The notes under the pieces were generated by a model that saw nothing but the letters and a program-made list of their open reading frames with translations, was not told where the DNA came from and made no database searches. From contig CAWEXD010000008.1 of assembly GCA_963812945.1 (NCBI GenBank), positions 2,976,001 to 3,040,000 on the forward strand: DNA of 64,000 bases. Reading direction: 5' to 3'. The position numbers were made by a program, and so were the translations under genes. This document shows positions 15,906 through 25,389 of this stretch, piece by piece (position 1 is the stretch's first letter; each line of letters starts with the position of its first letter). The DNA is from DASRDR01 sp963812945 [NCBI: uncultured Candidatus Rokubacteria bacterium]. GTDB lineage: Bacteria; Methylomirabilota; Methylomirabilia; Rokubacteriales.

Positions 15906-16304
15906 CTAGCGGAACGGCCGCTCGTACTGCCGGGCGCTCGCCACGTGGAGGCGAAACACGGCCTCCCCGCCTCGCGTCACGAGCGGCAGCTCGAACGCCG
16001 TCGGGCCGACGCCGAATCCCGAGCGAACGAAGGTCGAGTTCTGATTCACCACGCGCCCCTCCCCGTCGAAGCTCACGAGCTCGAGGGTCGCGTCCCACTC
16101 GATCCCGCCCATCGACGACTGCGCCGTCCCCACCGCCCGGACCCTCCCGTCCTCGCGGACGAGGGCCCAGCGGAGCGCGAGGAACTGCTCCACGGTCGTG
16201 TTCGGCAGCTCCGCCGGAACCTGGATCCCCGCGGGGACCGCGCAGCCGCTCACGAGGAGCAGAGCGGCCAGAAGACGCACACGCGGGGAGACCACATCCC
16301 TCAT
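15906..16304 (-). CDS. small lipoprotein of unknown function
   Basis: 132 residues from ATG 16304. The signal is MRDVVSPRVRLLAALLLVSGC, with the lipobox LVSGC at residues 17-21. The remaining 110 residues look like an all-beta domain with TTVEQFLALRWALVREDG and WDATLELVSFDGEGRVV, no recognised family. In-frame ATGs at 16313 and 16358 exist. However a TACAAT hexamer (16312-16317) overlaps the first of these and sits 7 nt before 16304, which favours a leaderless start there. The VOC gene upstream ends only 37 nt away. Confidence 0.7.
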   Translation of the reverse strand: MRDVVSPRVRLLAALLLVSGCAVPAGIQVPAELPNTTVEQFLALRWALVREDGRVRAVGTAQSSMGGIEWDATLELVSFDGEGRVVNQNSTFVRSGFGVGPTAFELPLVTRGGEAVFRLHVASARQYERPFR

Positions 16305-16341
16305 GGGTTTCATTGTAGGGCCGGAGCGTGGCATTCGCCGC

Positions 16342-16713
16342 TCAGAGCGGGCGGGCAAAGGAAAGCTCGTGCCCGTCGGGATCCACCAGGTGGAAGTAGC
16401 GCTCGCCCCACTCCGCGTCCCGCGGCGGAGCCTCGGGCGCCAGGCCCGCCGCGCGCGCCCGCGCGTGGAGGAGATCCACGTCGTCGACGTGGATGATCAC
16501 CCGGCCCCACCAGCGCCACGGGGCCGCCGACGGCGCCGCGATGAGGTTCAGGTAACCGTCGCCGACGGCGAACGACGTGAACGCGGCGGCCTCGCCACCG
16601 GAAACGGGCTCGAACCCGAGGGCGCGGTAGAAGCGCACGGCGCGCGCCATGTCACGGGTCGCGAGGGTGACGGCGCTGATCGCGCGGAACCCTGAAGCGG
16701 TCACGCGGCCCAC
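16342..16713 (-). CDS. VOC (glyoxalase/bleomycin resistance fold) protein
   Basis: 123 residues covering one complete vicinal-oxygen-chelate domain of two beta-alpha-beta-beta-beta units: VTLATRDMARAVRFYRALGF near the start and the C-terminal DPDGHELSF with a metal-ligand glutamate. Such proteins act as dioxygenases, isomerases or binding proteins; a single domain of this length would dimerise. Substrate unknown. Start is GTG 16713 or GTG 16704. A TACAAT -10-like hexamer at 16731-16736 lies upstream on the same strand. Confidence 0.85.
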   Translation of the reverse strand: MGRVTASGFRAISAVTLATRDMARAVRFYRALGFEPVSGGEAAAFTSFAVGDGYLNLIAAPSAAPWRWWGRVIIHVDDVDLLHARARAAGLAPEAPPRDAEWGERYFHLVDPDGHELSFARPL

Positions 16714-16949
16714 TGCCGACTCACGGCCGAATTGTAGCCCCGGACCCTGCTGGCAAGTGGATCACATCGCTCGCCCGCCGCGCCCTGCCCGCCACGCGTC
16801 GCGCTGTCGCCCCGACGACAGCGTGGCGCGCGGGACCCGCGGATGCACGGCGCGCAAGTGCGCGTATTCCCAGCCGTCAGCCACCCCGCATGGGAGGTGC
16901 ATAGGATATCTCCGGCATCCGTCGGAAAGACAACTGAAAGGAGGTCCCG

Positions 16950-17171
16950 ATGACGAACACTCCCATGCGATGGCTCTCGGCGGTCGCCGGTCTCGTGCTC
17001 GCCTCGTCGCTCATCACGGCGTGCGGCACGATGGGCGGCGCCGCGGTCGGCGCGGGCTCCGGCGCGGCGATCGGGGCGGGCACCGGCTACGGCGCCGGGA
17101 AGGGCGCGCTGATCGGCACGGGCATCGGCGCGGCCGCCGGCGCGATCTACGACATCACGAAGAAGAACTGA
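16950..17171 (+). CDS. glycine-zipper small lipoprotein
   Basis: 73 residues. A lipoprotein signal ends in SLITAC (cysteine about residue 25). Then a run of GxxxG/AxxxG repeats follows (GGAAVGAGSGAAIGAGTGYG), ending IYDITKKN. Glycine-zipper lipoproteins insert in or line the outer membrane and are often stress-related (OsmB/YMGG-like). AAGGAGG lies at the right distance from ATG 16950. The next gene starts 11 nt downstream and also encodes a small exported protein, so the two form an envelope operon ending at the terminator at 17539. Confidence 0.85.
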   Translation: MTNTPMRWLSAVAGLVLASSLITACGTMGGAAVGAGSGAAIGAGTGYGAGKGALIGTGIGAAAGAIYDITKKN

Positions 17172-17182
17172 CGGGAGGCGAG

Positions 17183-17449
17183 ATGACTATCTGGACACGG
17201 TTCAGCGTGGCCGTCGCCGCGCCGCTCCTGCTGTGGAGCGGGAGCGCGTTCGGCCAGACCGGGCAGCCTCCGGTCCACCAGGGCAGCACGCCGCGGGTCG
17301 TGGAAGGCCGGGTGGTCAAGATCGACACGGCCCGGGAGCGGGTCACGATCCGCACCAGCAACGGCACGATGCACGAGTTCCAGGCGTCGAAGGACACCCT
17401 CCGGGACCTCAAGGAGGGCGACACGATCGAGGCACGGCTCCGGCAGTAA
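17183..17449 (+). CDS. small periplasmic OB-like protein
   Basis: 88 residues. The signal peptide is about 1-25 (VAVAAPLLLWSGSAFG). The mature protein has the pattern VVEGRVVKIDTARERVTIRTSNG followed by LKEGDTIEARL, which matches small beta-barrel domains of the DUF5666/OB type seen in exported proteins. ATG 17183 has GGGAGGCGAG upstream. It forms a two-gene unit with the glycine-zipper lipoprotein and is followed by a strong terminator. Function unknown. Confidence 0.75.
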   Translation: MTIWTRFSVAVAAPLLLWSGSAFGQTGQPPVHQGSTPRVVEGRVVKIDTARERVTIRTSNGTMHEFQASKDTLRDLKEGDTIEARLRQ

Positions 17450-17538
17450 GCAGCGTGAGGAGCGTGGCCGCCGGTCCGCTGGGCCGACGACCACGAGGCC
17501 GGGCGCGGCGATGGCAATCCGAGGGCCACGCCCGGTCG

Positions 17539-17569
17539 AAAGGCCCGGCGGATGACGCCGGGCCTTTTT
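17539..17569 (+). terminator. intrinsic terminator
   Basis: AAAGGCCCGGCG-GATGA-CGCCGGGCCTTTTT: a 12-bp perfect stem, 5-nt loop and a T-run. It ends the glycine-zipper/periplasmic protein operon. Confidence 0.92.
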
Positions 17570-17689
17570 CCTTTGTTCACCGGCCGTCGGGAGCCGGACG
17601 GCGCGAGACTGCTGGCACACCGCTCGCAGTACCAGTGACGGGCATCGACGTCGGGTGGCCAGTCCGCCGCCCGACCGAGGAGGACAACG

Positions 17690-18136
17690 ATGCAGGCGAT
17701 CCTGTTCCTGAAGCAGGAGCACGGCAAGGCCAAGGCCGCGTTCCACGAGATCGAGGGCGCGCCGGCCAGCCAGCGCCGGGCGCTCTGGACGAAGCTCCGT
17801 CCGGAGCTCGAGCTCCACGAGAAGATGGAGGAGCAGCACCTCTACGGGCCCGCGGCCCGCGAGGTCCAGGCCGATCGGTCGCTCGCCGAATACGAGGCCG
17901 CGCATCGCCGGGAGGTGCAGGAGGCCGAAGGCCTGATCAAGGAGATCGACCGCCTCGATCCCTCGGCCGACTCGTGGCTCGCGACCGTGAAGAAGCTCCG
18001 CGACGCGCTCGAGCAGCACATCCGGAAGGAGGAGCAGCAGGTCTGGCCGAAGATCGAGCAGGCCTGGGACGCCGCCCGCCTCGAGGAGGCGGGGCGCCAG
18101 ATGGCGGCCATGAAGCCCCAGAAGGAAGCCGCCTAG
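17690..18136 (+). CDS. hemerythrin-like (HHE cation-binding) protein
   Basis: 148 residues of an all-helical bundle with the HHE pattern: LKQEHGKAKAAFHEIE at 8-23, LELHEKMEEQHLY near 43-55, YEAAHRREVQEAE near 70 and ALEQHIRKEEQQVWP near 107-121. These His/Glu positions bind a di-iron centre that carries O2 or handles NO/peroxide. The C-terminal tail (GRQMAAMKPQKEAA) matches soil-bacterial homologues. GAGGAGG upstream of ATG 17690. Cytoplasmic, monocistronic; followed by a hairpin at 18167-18194. Confidence 0.85.
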   Translation: MQAILFLKQEHGKAKAAFHEIEGAPASQRRALWTKLRPELELHEKMEEQHLYGPAAREVQADRSLAEYEAAHRREVQEAEGLIKEIDRLDPSADSWLATVKKLRDALEQHIRKEEQQVWPKIEQAWDAARLEEAGRQMAAMKPQKEAA

Positions 18137-18166
18137 CGCCGACCGCGGCTCACATGATCCAAGGCC

Positions 18167-18194
18167 GCGCTGCCGGATCTCCGGAGGGCAGCGC
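18167..18194 (+). repeat. hairpin GCGCTGCC / GGCAGCGC
   Basis: A perfect 8-bp stem around a 12-nt loop, 30 bp after the hemerythrin stop. No T-run, so it is not a classical intrinsic terminator, though it may stabilise or end the transcript. Confidence 0.4.
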
Positions 18195-18195
18195 C

Positions 18196-18314
18196 ACGGG
18201 TGCCATCGTCTCGCTCACGCGGTCCTTCTCGCCGGGCCTGGCCCAGCGTGGGATCCGCGTGAGCGCGACGCTCGGGTCGGACGTGCAGCCGGGCCGCGCG
18301 GGCGAGATCGACGG
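18196..18314 (+). pseudogene. possible relic of a short-chain dehydrogenase
   Basis: The plus-frame translation GAIVSLTRSFSPGLAQRGIRV matches the post-YxxxK segment of SDR enzymes (typically G-A-V-x-x-F-T-R-S-L-A-x-x-L-A-x-x-G-I-R-V-N-A). Both the upstream Rossmann part and the rest of the C-terminus are missing, and the next residues diverge. This is probably the decayed trace of a deleted SDR gene; the match is short. Confidence 0.35.
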
Positions 18315-18328
18315 ATGAGGCGGCGCGC

Positions 18329-19384
18329 GTGATCTCCTTCGGGTTCGCCCGGCTGCCCCTCACGTGGCGCGAGCTCGTGACGCGGACCGCCAAGGAGTTC
18401 GTGGCGGACAACGGCCTCGGCCTCGCCGCCCAGCTGGCCTACTACTTCTTCTTCTCGCTCTTCCCCGCGATCCTGGTCGGCATCGCGCTGGCGAGCTTCT
18501 TCCCGCTCGAGCGCTTCCTCGACCGGATCGTGACCACGCTCGCCGGCGTGATCCCGGGCGACGTCATCACGATCATCCAGGAGCAGATCCGGAAGATCTC
18601 CGAGGGCGACCACGGCGGGATCCTGACCCTCGGGCTCGTCGTGGCGCTCTGGAGCAGCTCGGCGGCCATGATGGGGCTGATCGACGCGCTGAACCGCGCG
18701 TACGACCTCGAGGAGGCCCGCTCCTGGTGGAAGGTCCGGCTCCTCGCCGTCGTGCTCACGCTGGCCCTCGCCGCGTTCGTCCTGATCGCCTTCGCGCTCG
18801 TGCTGCTCGGGCCGACCGTGGCCGACTACGTCGCGCGCGCGACCGGCCTCGGCCCGGTGTTCGCGTGGACGTGGAAGATCCTCCAGTGGCCCGTCGTCCT
18901 CGCCCTGGTGGCGCTCGGCGCGGGGATGGTCTACTACTTCGCCCCCGACGCGGAGCAGCAATGGGTCTGGGTCACCCCGGGCGCCGTGCTGGCGACGGTG
19001 CTGTGGCTCCTCGCCTCCCTCGGCTTCAAGTACTACGTGACGAGCTTCGGGGCCTACACGGAGACGTACGGCGCGATCGGCGGCGTGATGGTGCTCCTCC
19101 TCTGGTTCTACATCTCGGGGCTCGTCATGCTGCTCGGGGCCGAGCTGAACGCGGAGATCGAGCACGCCTCGCCGTACGGCAAGGGGGCGGGCGAGAAGGT
19201 CCCGGGCCAGCGGCGCGCGATCGGGGCGCTCGCCTGCGACCGGTACCTCCGCCAGCCGGGAGCGGTGGCGCCGGTGCCGGCGGACTGCCCGCCGCCCCTC
19301 CCCGCGCCCGTCCCGAACCCACTCCGGCGGGTCCTCGCGGCAGCGGTCGCGGCGATCGTCGTCTTCCGCGGATCAGGCCGCTGA
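18329..19384 (+). CDS. YihY/virulence factor BrkB family membrane protein
   Basis: 351 residues from GTG 18329. Six transmembrane helices and the family blocks GLAAQLAYYFFFSLFPA (first helix), LWSSSAAMMGLIDALNRAYD, and the last-helix region YGAIGGVMVLLLWFYISG-LGAELNAE are intact. The C-terminal tail beyond residue 285 is proline-rich and ends in another hydrophobic stretch, longer than most homologues. The cellular role of YihY/BrkB proteins is unsettled (once misassigned as RNase BN). Monocistronic here. Confidence 0.88.
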   Translation: MISFGFARLPLTWRELVTRTAKEFVADNGLGLAAQLAYYFFFSLFPAILVGIALASFFPLERFLDRIVTTLAGVIPGDVITIIQEQIRKISEGDHGGILTLGLVVALWSSSAAMMGLIDALNRAYDLEEARSWWKVRLLAVVLTLALAAFVLIAFALVLLGPTVADYVARATGLGPVFAWTWKILQWPVVLALVALGAGMVYYFAPDAEQQWVWVTPGAVLATVLWLLASLGFKYYVTSFGAYTETYGAIGGVMVLLLWFYISGLVMLLGAELNAEIEHASPYGKGAGEKVPGQRRAIGALACDRYLRQPGAVAPVPADCPPPLPAPVPNPLRRVLAAAVAAIVVFRGSGR

Positions 19385-20034
<650 letters not shown>

Positions 20035-20035
20035 G

Positions 20036-21541
20036 ATGGCGAAAGGAGAGTCGAGGGTGAGTCGCGTGATCCGATCCGTGAGCCTGTGCCTCGTCCTGGC
20101 CGCCCTGGTGCTCGCCGCCTCGGGCGCCCTCGCCCAGCAGGCGGCGCCCGCGCCGGCCGCTCCCGCAGCCTCCGCGCCCGGGGCCCCCGCCGCGCCGGCG
20201 CCAGCTCCGGCCGCGCCGGCGCCGCCGAAGGTCGACAGCGGGGACACCGCCTGGGTCCTGACCTCCTCCGCGCTCGTCCTCATGATGACCGCGCCGGGCC
20301 TCGCCCTCTTCTACGGCGGCATGGTCCGGCGGAAGAACGTGCTCGCCACCCTCATGCAGTCGTTCATCCTGATGGCGCTCATCTCGGTGCAGTGGGTCCT
20401 CTGGGGCTACAGCCTCGCGTTCGGCCCGGACTGGGGCGGCATCGTCGGGAGCCTCTCCTGGATCGGGCTGTCGGGCGTCGGCGTCGAGCCGAACGCCGAC
20501 TACGCGGCGACGATCCCGCACCAGGCGTTCATGGTGTTCCAGCTCATGTTCGCCATCATCACGCCCGCCCTGATCACGGGCGCGTTCGCGGAGCGCATGA
20601 AGTTCTCGGCCTTCCTCCTCTTCTCGCTCCTCTGGGCCACCGTGATCTACGACCCGCTCGCCCACTGGGTATGGGGGGTCGGCGGGTGGCTCCGCGGCCT
20701 CGGGGCCCTCGACTTCGCCGGGGGCACGGTCGTCCACATCTCGTCCGGCGTCTCCGCGCTCGCCGCCGCCATCCTGATCGGCCGGCGGAAGGGCTACGGC
20801 CGGGAGCCGATGCCGCCCCACAACCTTCCGTTCACCGTCGTCGGGTCGGCGATGCTCTGGGTCGGCTGGTTCGGCTTCAACGCGGGCAGCGCGCTCGGCG
20901 CCGGCGGCCTGGCGGTCACCGCCTTCGTCACCACGAACACGGCGGCAGCCGCCGCCACGCTCGCGTGGATGTTCGCCGAGTGGGCGCTCCGCGGGAAGCC
21001 GACCGTCCTCGGCGCCGCGTCCGGCGCCGTCGCGGGGCTCGTCGCCATCACCCCGGCGGCGGGCTTCGTCGGGCCGGTCTCCGCGATCCTGATCGGCGTC
21101 GGCGGCGGAGTGCTCTGCTTCGCGGCCTGCAACATGAAGTCGAAGTTCGGGTACGACGACAGCCTCGACGTCGTCGGCGTCCACGGCATCGGCGGGACGT
21201 GGGGCGCGATCGCCACGGGGCTCTTCGCCTCGAAGGCGATCAACGAGGCGGGGGCCGACGGCCTCTTCTACGGGAACCCGGGGCTGCTCGTGTCCCAGGT
21301 GATCGCGGTGGCCGCGACCTGGGTGTTCGCCTTCGGGGGCTCGGTGGTGCTCCTCAAGATCGTCGACGCCGTGGTCGGATTGCGGGTCACCGAGGAGGAG
21401 GAGTTCGCGGGGCTCGACCTCTCCCAGCACTCCGAGAACGCGTACGCCTTCGAAGGCGGCTACGGCGGCGGCGCGGGATCCCACGCCGAGCCGTCCGCCC
21501 GTCGGGAAGCCAGCACAGCCTTCTCCCCGAGCCGCTCCTAG
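20036..21541 (+). CDS. amt: ammonium transporter
   Basis: 501 residues. A cleavable signal peptide (to about residue 34, ALAQQA) and an Ala/Pro linker precede the Amt core. The 11-helix core shows [17 protein letters not shown], the twin pore histidines in [13 protein letters not shown] and [13 protein letters not shown], and [11 protein letters not shown]. The C-terminal tail contains the PII-contact region [19 protein letters not shown]. It conducts NH4+/NH3 across the inner membrane and is coupled to PII immediately upstream. A strong hairpin follows the stop. Confidence 0.96.
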   Translation: MAKGESRVSRVIRSVSLCLVLAALVLAASGALAQQAAPAPAAPAASAPGAPAAPAPAPAAPAPPKVDSGDTAWVLTSSALVLMMTAPGLALFYGGMVRRKNVLATLMQSFILMALISVQWVLWGYSLAFGPDWGGIVGSLSWIGLSGVGVEPNADYAATIPHQAFMVFQLMFAIITPALITGAFAERMKFSAFLLFSLLWATVIYDPLAHWVWGVGGWLRGLGALDFAGGTVVHISSGVSALAAAILIGRRKGYGREPMPPHNLPFTVVGSAMLWVGWFGFNAGSALGAGGLAVTAFVTTNTAAAAATLAWMFAEWALRGKPTVLGAASGAVAGLVAITPAAGFVGPVSAILIGVGGGVLCFAACNMKSKFGYDDSLDVVGVHGIGGTWGAIATGLFASKAINEAGADGLFYGNPGLLVSQVIAVAATWVFAFGGSVVLLKIVDAVVGLRVTEEEEFAGLDLSQHSENAYAFEGGYGGGAGSHAEPSARREASTAFSPSRS

Positions 21542-21563
21542 CGCGCCCGGGCGGTCAGACGTC

Positions 21564-21610
21564 CTCGGGCCGTCGAAGGGTGAGAGCCCTCCGGCGGCCC
21601 GAGCCCTTTT
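21564..21610 (+). terminator. intrinsic terminator after amt
   Basis: CTCGGGCCG ... CGGCCCGAG with an inner GAAGGG/CCCT pairing, followed by CCCTTTT. It lies between the convergent amt and DUF456 genes and could serve both. Confidence 0.75.
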
Positions 21611-21665
21611 CAGGGCCGAACGGTCGGGTCCCGCGGGTGGCGTCGGCTCGGGCCCCGGCGGGCCG

Positions 21666-22157
21666 TCAGCGGAGATAGGCGACGGCGAAGAGGCCGACCA
21701 TCGCCAGTACGAGGGCGAGCCGGCCCGCGGTGCCGAGGAGGAGCCCCAGCCACGCGCCCAGGCCGGCTCGGCCGGCCTGCCTCATGTCCCGGCGCGCGAT
21801 CAGCTCCGCGAGGAACGCGCCGAGAAAGGGGCCCACGACGAGCCCCACGGGGCCGAAGAAGAGCCCGCCGAGGGTCCCCGCCAGCGCGCCCAGGACGCCC
21901 CACCAGCTGGTCCCGAAGCGCCGGGCCCCGATCGCGGTCGCGGCGAAGTCGAGCGCATACGCGGCCGCGGTGAGCGCCGCCAGCCAGGCAAGCGTGCCCC
22001 ATCCCACCCGCGCGAACCCGTCGATCCACGCCCCGAGAGCCAGCCCGGCGAGCACGAGGACGGCGCCCGGGAGCCCGGGCACGACCGTCCCGGCGATGCC
22101 GACCAGGATCAGCCCGATGGCCAGGATCCAGAGGAGGAGCGCGACGGAACCGTCCAT
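21666..22157 (-). CDS. DUF456 family membrane protein
   Basis: 163 residues and four to five hydrophobic segments. The DUF456 pattern is clear: GIAGTVVPGLPGAVLVLAG near the N-terminus, LDFAATAIGARRFGTSWWG in the middle and GPVGLVVGPFLGAFLAEL after it. Function of the family is unknown; small GxxG-rich inner membrane proteins. It is alone on this strand before the LLM gene, which ends 49 nt upstream. Confidence 0.88.
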   Translation of the reverse strand: MDGSVALLLWILAIGLILVGIAGTVVPGLPGAVLVLAGLALGAWIDGFARVGWGTLAWLAALTAAAYALDFAATAIGARRFGTSWWGVLGALAGTLGGLFFGPVGLVVGPFLGAFLAELIARRDMRQAGRAGLGAWLGLLLGTAGRLALVLAMVGLFAVAYLR

Positions 22158-22206
22158 GAGCTGTTGGGAGCTGGCCGGGACCTGGTTGGTAGCGCTCTCG
22201 CGCCCG

Positions 22207-23064
22207 TCAGCCCCGCAGCGGGGCGACGACCTCGTTCCAGAGCCGCCGGGCGCCGCCGGCGCTGTAAGGGATTGGACAAGTGTAGATGAGGTGCGTCGCG
22301 CCCGCCGCGACGAACTCGCGCGAGAGGGCCACCAGGTCCGCCGCGCCGTTCCCGAGGGCGTCGGGCCCGAACTGGATGGAGCGCTCGACGGCGGCCGGAT
22401 CGCGGCCGGCGTCGCGGCAGTAGCCGTCGAGAAGCCCGGAGAGCCGCCCGAACTCCGCGGGGGTGCCCTTCGCCATGTTCCACTCCTGGGCGTGGCGCGC
22501 GACGATCCGGAGGCCGACCTTCTCGCCGCTCGACCCGATGACGAGCGGCGGATGCGGCCGCTGCACCGGCTTCGGCTCGTGGAAGGCCTCGCGCACCTGG
22601 TAGTACGCGCCCTCGACGGTGGCGCGCGGCTCGGTCCACAGCGCCCGGAGGATCCGGCAGGCCTCCTCGAGCCTCTTCATCCGCTCGCCGAGCGGCGGCA
22701 GCGGGAGCCCGTACTGGCGGTGCTCGTCCTCGTGCCAGCCCGCGCCCAGGCCGACCTCGACCCGGCCGCCCGAGACCACGTCCACCGTGGTCGCGATCTT
22801 CGCCAGCACGGCCGGATGGCGAAACGTGTTGGCGGTCACCATGAGCCCGCCGCGGATCCGGCGCGCCTCCACCAGAAGCGCCGTGAGAATGGTCCAGCCC
22901 TCGTCCTCGATCTTCGAGGGGTCGTTCTGGTTGAGGAGATGATCGTGGGCCCACGCGGTGTCGAACCCGAGGCGGTCGGCCTCGAGCCAGGCGTCACGGA
23001 TCTCCGCGTAGCTTCCGCCCATCTGGGCGACCTTCAGCCCGAACCGGAGGCGTCCTGGGGGCAC
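22207..23064 (-). CDS. LLM-class flavin/F420-dependent oxidoreductase
   Basis: 285 residues of a luciferase-like TIM barrel. The N-terminus RLRFGLKVAQMGGSYAEIRD and the segments TWAHDHLL, ALLVEARRIRGGLMVTANTFRHP and GRVEVGLGAGWHEDEHRQYG are characteristic of F420-dependent members (TIGR-type LLM family). Cofactor assignment (F420 versus FMN) is inference from this subgroup. It catalyses hydride transfer on an unknown substrate. SDR gene lies 45 nt upstream on the same strand, so they may be co-transcribed. Confidence 0.85.
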   Translation of the reverse strand: MPPGRLRFGLKVAQMGGSYAEIRDAWLEADRLGFDTAWAHDHLLNQNDPSKIEDEGWTILTALLVEARRIRGGLMVTANTFRHPAVLAKIATTVDVVSGGRVEVGLGAGWHEDEHRQYGLPLPPLGERMKRLEEACRILRALWTEPRATVEGAYYQVREAFHEPKPVQRPHPPLVIGSSGEKVGLRIVARHAQEWNMAKGTPAEFGRLSGLLDGYCRDAGRDPAAVERSIQFGPDALGNGAADLVALSREFVAAGATHLIYTCPIPYSAGGARRLWNEVVAPLRG

Positions 23065-23109
23065 GTCGGTCTCCTTCGCGTTGTGAGGACTGGGGGTCGG
23101 CCGCGCCGG

Positions 23110-23904
23110 TCAGATGCGCGTGAGCTGCGAGAGGCCCGGGAGGCGGCCGAGGAGGTTGCCGGTCACGCCGCCGTCGACGACCAGGTCGTGGCCGTTCACG
23201 TAGCGGGCGTCGGGCGAGAGCAGGAACGCGATGACGGCCGCCATGTCGTCGGGGACGGCCACGCGCCCGAGCGGCACGAGCGCGTCTCGCTCCCGGGCGA
23301 CCTCGGGATCGGCGTAGACGCGCACGCTCATCCCCGTGCGCGTCATGCCCGGCGAGATCGCGTTCACGCGGATGCCGTCCGGGCCGAGCTCCTGGGCCAG
23401 CACGCGCACGAGCATGATGACCGCCGCCTTGCTCGGCCCGTAGGCGCCCAGGCCCGCGTGGACGTGGGTCCCGGACATCGAGCCGACGGCCACGATGGCG
23501 CCCCGCGAGGCGCGAAGGGCGGGATGCGCCGCCTTCGCGAGGAGCCACGTCGCCCGCGTGTTCACGGCGAAGAGGCGGTCCCAATCCTCGACGGCGTAGT
23601 TGACGAGCGGGCCCGGGCGGTTGATCCCGGCGTTGCTGACGAGCCCGTCGAGCCCGCCGAAGCGGGCGACCACCTCGCCGACGACCCGCTCCGGCGCGTC
23701 GGCCGTCCCCATGTCGCCGTGCAGGGCCAGCGCCTCCGCCCCGAGCTCCCCGAGCTCGCCGGCGAGGCGCCCGAGCTCCGCCGGCGCGACGACGTCCACC
23801 GCGGCGATCCGGGCAGTCCGGCCGGCCGCCTTCGCATCCTGGGCGAGCCGGACGCACGTCGCCCGCCCGATCCCGCTCGCCGCTCCGGTGACGAGCACAC
23901 GCAT
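23110..23904 (-). CDS. SDR family oxidoreductase
   Basis: 264 residues from ATG 23904 (AGGAAGGGAG upstream; a longer in-frame start at 23949 lacks support). Classical SDR: TGAASGIGRA for NAD(P) binding, NAGINRPG, and catalytic Ser and YGPSK in GSMSGTHVHAGLGAYGPSK. The C-terminus VNGHDLVVDGGVTGN is also typical. It reduces or oxidises a hydroxyl/carbonyl group of unknown substrate. Probably paired with the downstream LLM oxidoreductase. Confidence 0.9.
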   Translation of the reverse strand: MRVLVTGAASGIGRATCVRLAQDAKAAGRTARIAAVDVVAPAELGRLAGELGELGAEALALHGDMGTADAPERVVGEVVARFGGLDGLVSNAGINRPGPLVNYAVEDWDRLFAVNTRATWLLAKAAHPALRASRGAIVAVGSMSGTHVHAGLGAYGPSKAAVIMLVRVLAQELGPDGIRVNAISPGMTRTGMSVRVYADPEVARERDALVPLGRVAVPDDMAAVIAFLLSPDARYVNGHDLVVDGGVTGNLLGRLPGLSQLTRI

Positions 23905-23974
23905 GAGGTCTCCCTTCCTGGCCTGCGGTCGTCGCCCGGGCACGCTCACCAGGCGATCCCTCCGGCGTCTTCGA

Positions 23975-24400
23975 CTACGGTCGCGACAGTGTCGTGACCT
24001 GGAAGCCCAGGAGCGCGATCGAGGCGGAGGTTTGCGCGCCCCGAGCGGTTACGGACAGATCGATCCTGATCTCGATCCTTCCGGATTCGTCATCGAGAGT
24101 GGCGGCGACCTCTTCCACGGCCCAGGCGGCAGCCGTCGGCTGCGTCGAGTCGAGCGCAACGTGCGTCAGGCTGGCCACCGCCACCATCGCGGTCGCCTTC
24201 CGGAACTGTCCCGGCCCCAGCACGGGATCCACGAGCGCTCTGAAGCTGCCGTGCTGAATGGTCCCGTTGGGGTCATGTGAGTCGGCCTGCAGTACGGCCG
24301 GTAGCGAGCCGGTCACGACGGTGACGCGGGCCGCTCCCTCAGCTGTGGTGACGTCGTATTCGAGCTTCTCGACGTTGGTCGCCGTCACGAGCGTCGCCAT
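23975..24400 (-). CDS. conserved-looking hypothetical protein
   Basis: 141 residues, no signal peptide or membrane segment, mostly beta-type composition (VEKLEYDVTTAEGAARVTVV, RIEIRIDLSVTARG). ATG 24400 is preceded by GGGAGGATTG, a good Shine-Dalgarno. Codon usage and the clean start support a real gene, but I recognise no family. It might be a two-sandwich or jelly-roll protein. Confidence 0.6.
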   Translation of the reverse strand: MATLVTATNVEKLEYDVTTAEGAARVTVVTGSLPAVLQADSHDPNGTIQHGSFRALVDPVLGPGQFRKATAMVAVASLTHVALDSTQPTAAAWAVEEVAATLDDESGRIEIRIDLSVTARGAQTSASIALLGFQVTTLSRP

Positions 24401-24516
24401 GGGGCAATCCTCCCGGGAAACGGATGGGCGTCCGTATCGTGAAACCCGCTTCCCGGCCGATCATGGCACAGCCCGCCGTGGCCGTGGTGGTGACGGCGTG
24501 ATCCGGCCACGGCGCC

Positions 24517-25341
24517 TCAGCCGAGCCAGGCCAAGAGGCAGTCGGCGAGCGCGCGGGGCGCGTCGAGGGTCACGTGGTGGTGGGCGCCCGCGATCTCCTC
24601 GAGGGTCCCGGCGGGCAGCTCCTTCGTCATGCGGAGGGCGACGTCCCGCTCGAGGATCCGGCTGTGCTCGCCCCGCACCACGAGCGTCGGCACGGTGATC
24701 TCCGGCAGCAGCGGCCAGGCATCGACCGGCACCCGCGTGCGCTCGCAAGCCGGATCGAAGCGATAGCGCCAGCGGCCCGACGGGAGGCGCGTGACGCCCC
24801 GGCGCGCGATGGCCCGGAGGAGCCCCGGCGAGGCGAGCGTCTCCGCCGGGCGGAGCCGGAACCGGGCGAGCGCCGCGCCGAGGGTCGGGAACTCCGTCTG
24901 CTCACGCGGCGGACGCCGCTGGAAGGCCCGGAGGCGCTCCATGTTGACGTGGGGGCGCGCGTCGACGACGACCAGCCGCGCGAGCCGGCCCGGGTACCAG
25001 GCGGCGAACGGCAGGGCGTTCTGGCCGCCCATCGAGTGGCCGGCCACGATCACGTTCTCGAGCCCGAGCCGGTCGATCACGCCGGCGAGCTCGGCGGCGA
25101 AGTCCTCGGCGCGGTACGCGGGCGGCCGGGGCCACGCGCTCCGCCCGTGCCCCCGCCAGTCGAGGGCCAGGACCCGGAGGCGCGGGGCGAGATGAGGCGC
25201 CACGGGATCCCACCAGTGGGCGTGGGCGGCGGCGCCGTGAAGCGCCAGGAAGGGCCGGCCGTCACCGCCCCAGTCGCGGACGCGCAGGCGGAGGCCGCCG
25301 GCGGTGACGAAGCGGTCCTGGGGGAACGTGGGGCGGCGCAC
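24517..25341 (-). CDS. alpha/beta hydrolase
   Basis: 274 residues. LALHGAAAHAHWW is the oxyanion region and DWRGHGRS follows; nucleophile S103 sits in VAGHSMGGQ. The acid position is in VRGEHSRI (Glu rather than the usual Asp) and the histidine in GAHHHVTLD. Related to epoxide hydrolases/esterases. The GTG start at 25341 lies 6 nt after a CATAAT -10 hexamer (25348-25353), so the mRNA is likely leaderless. Monocistronic; substrate unknown. Confidence 0.85.
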   Translation of the reverse strand: MRRPTFPQDRFVTAGGLRLRVRDWGGDGRPFLALHGAAAHAHWWDPVAPHLAPRLRVLALDWRGHGRSAWPRPPAYRAEDFAAELAGVIDRLGLENVIVAGHSMGGQNALPFAAWYPGRLARLVVVDARPHVNMERLRAFQRRPPREQTEFPTLGAALARFRLRPAETLASPGLLRAIARRGVTRLPSGRWRYRFDPACERTRVPVDAWPLLPEITVPTLVVRGEHSRILERDVALRMTKELPAGTLEEIAGAHHHVTLDAPRALADCLLAWLG

Positions 25342-25389
25342 CCCCCGATTATGCCGCGAGACTGTCGAGCCGGGGGACCGGCGCGCGCG

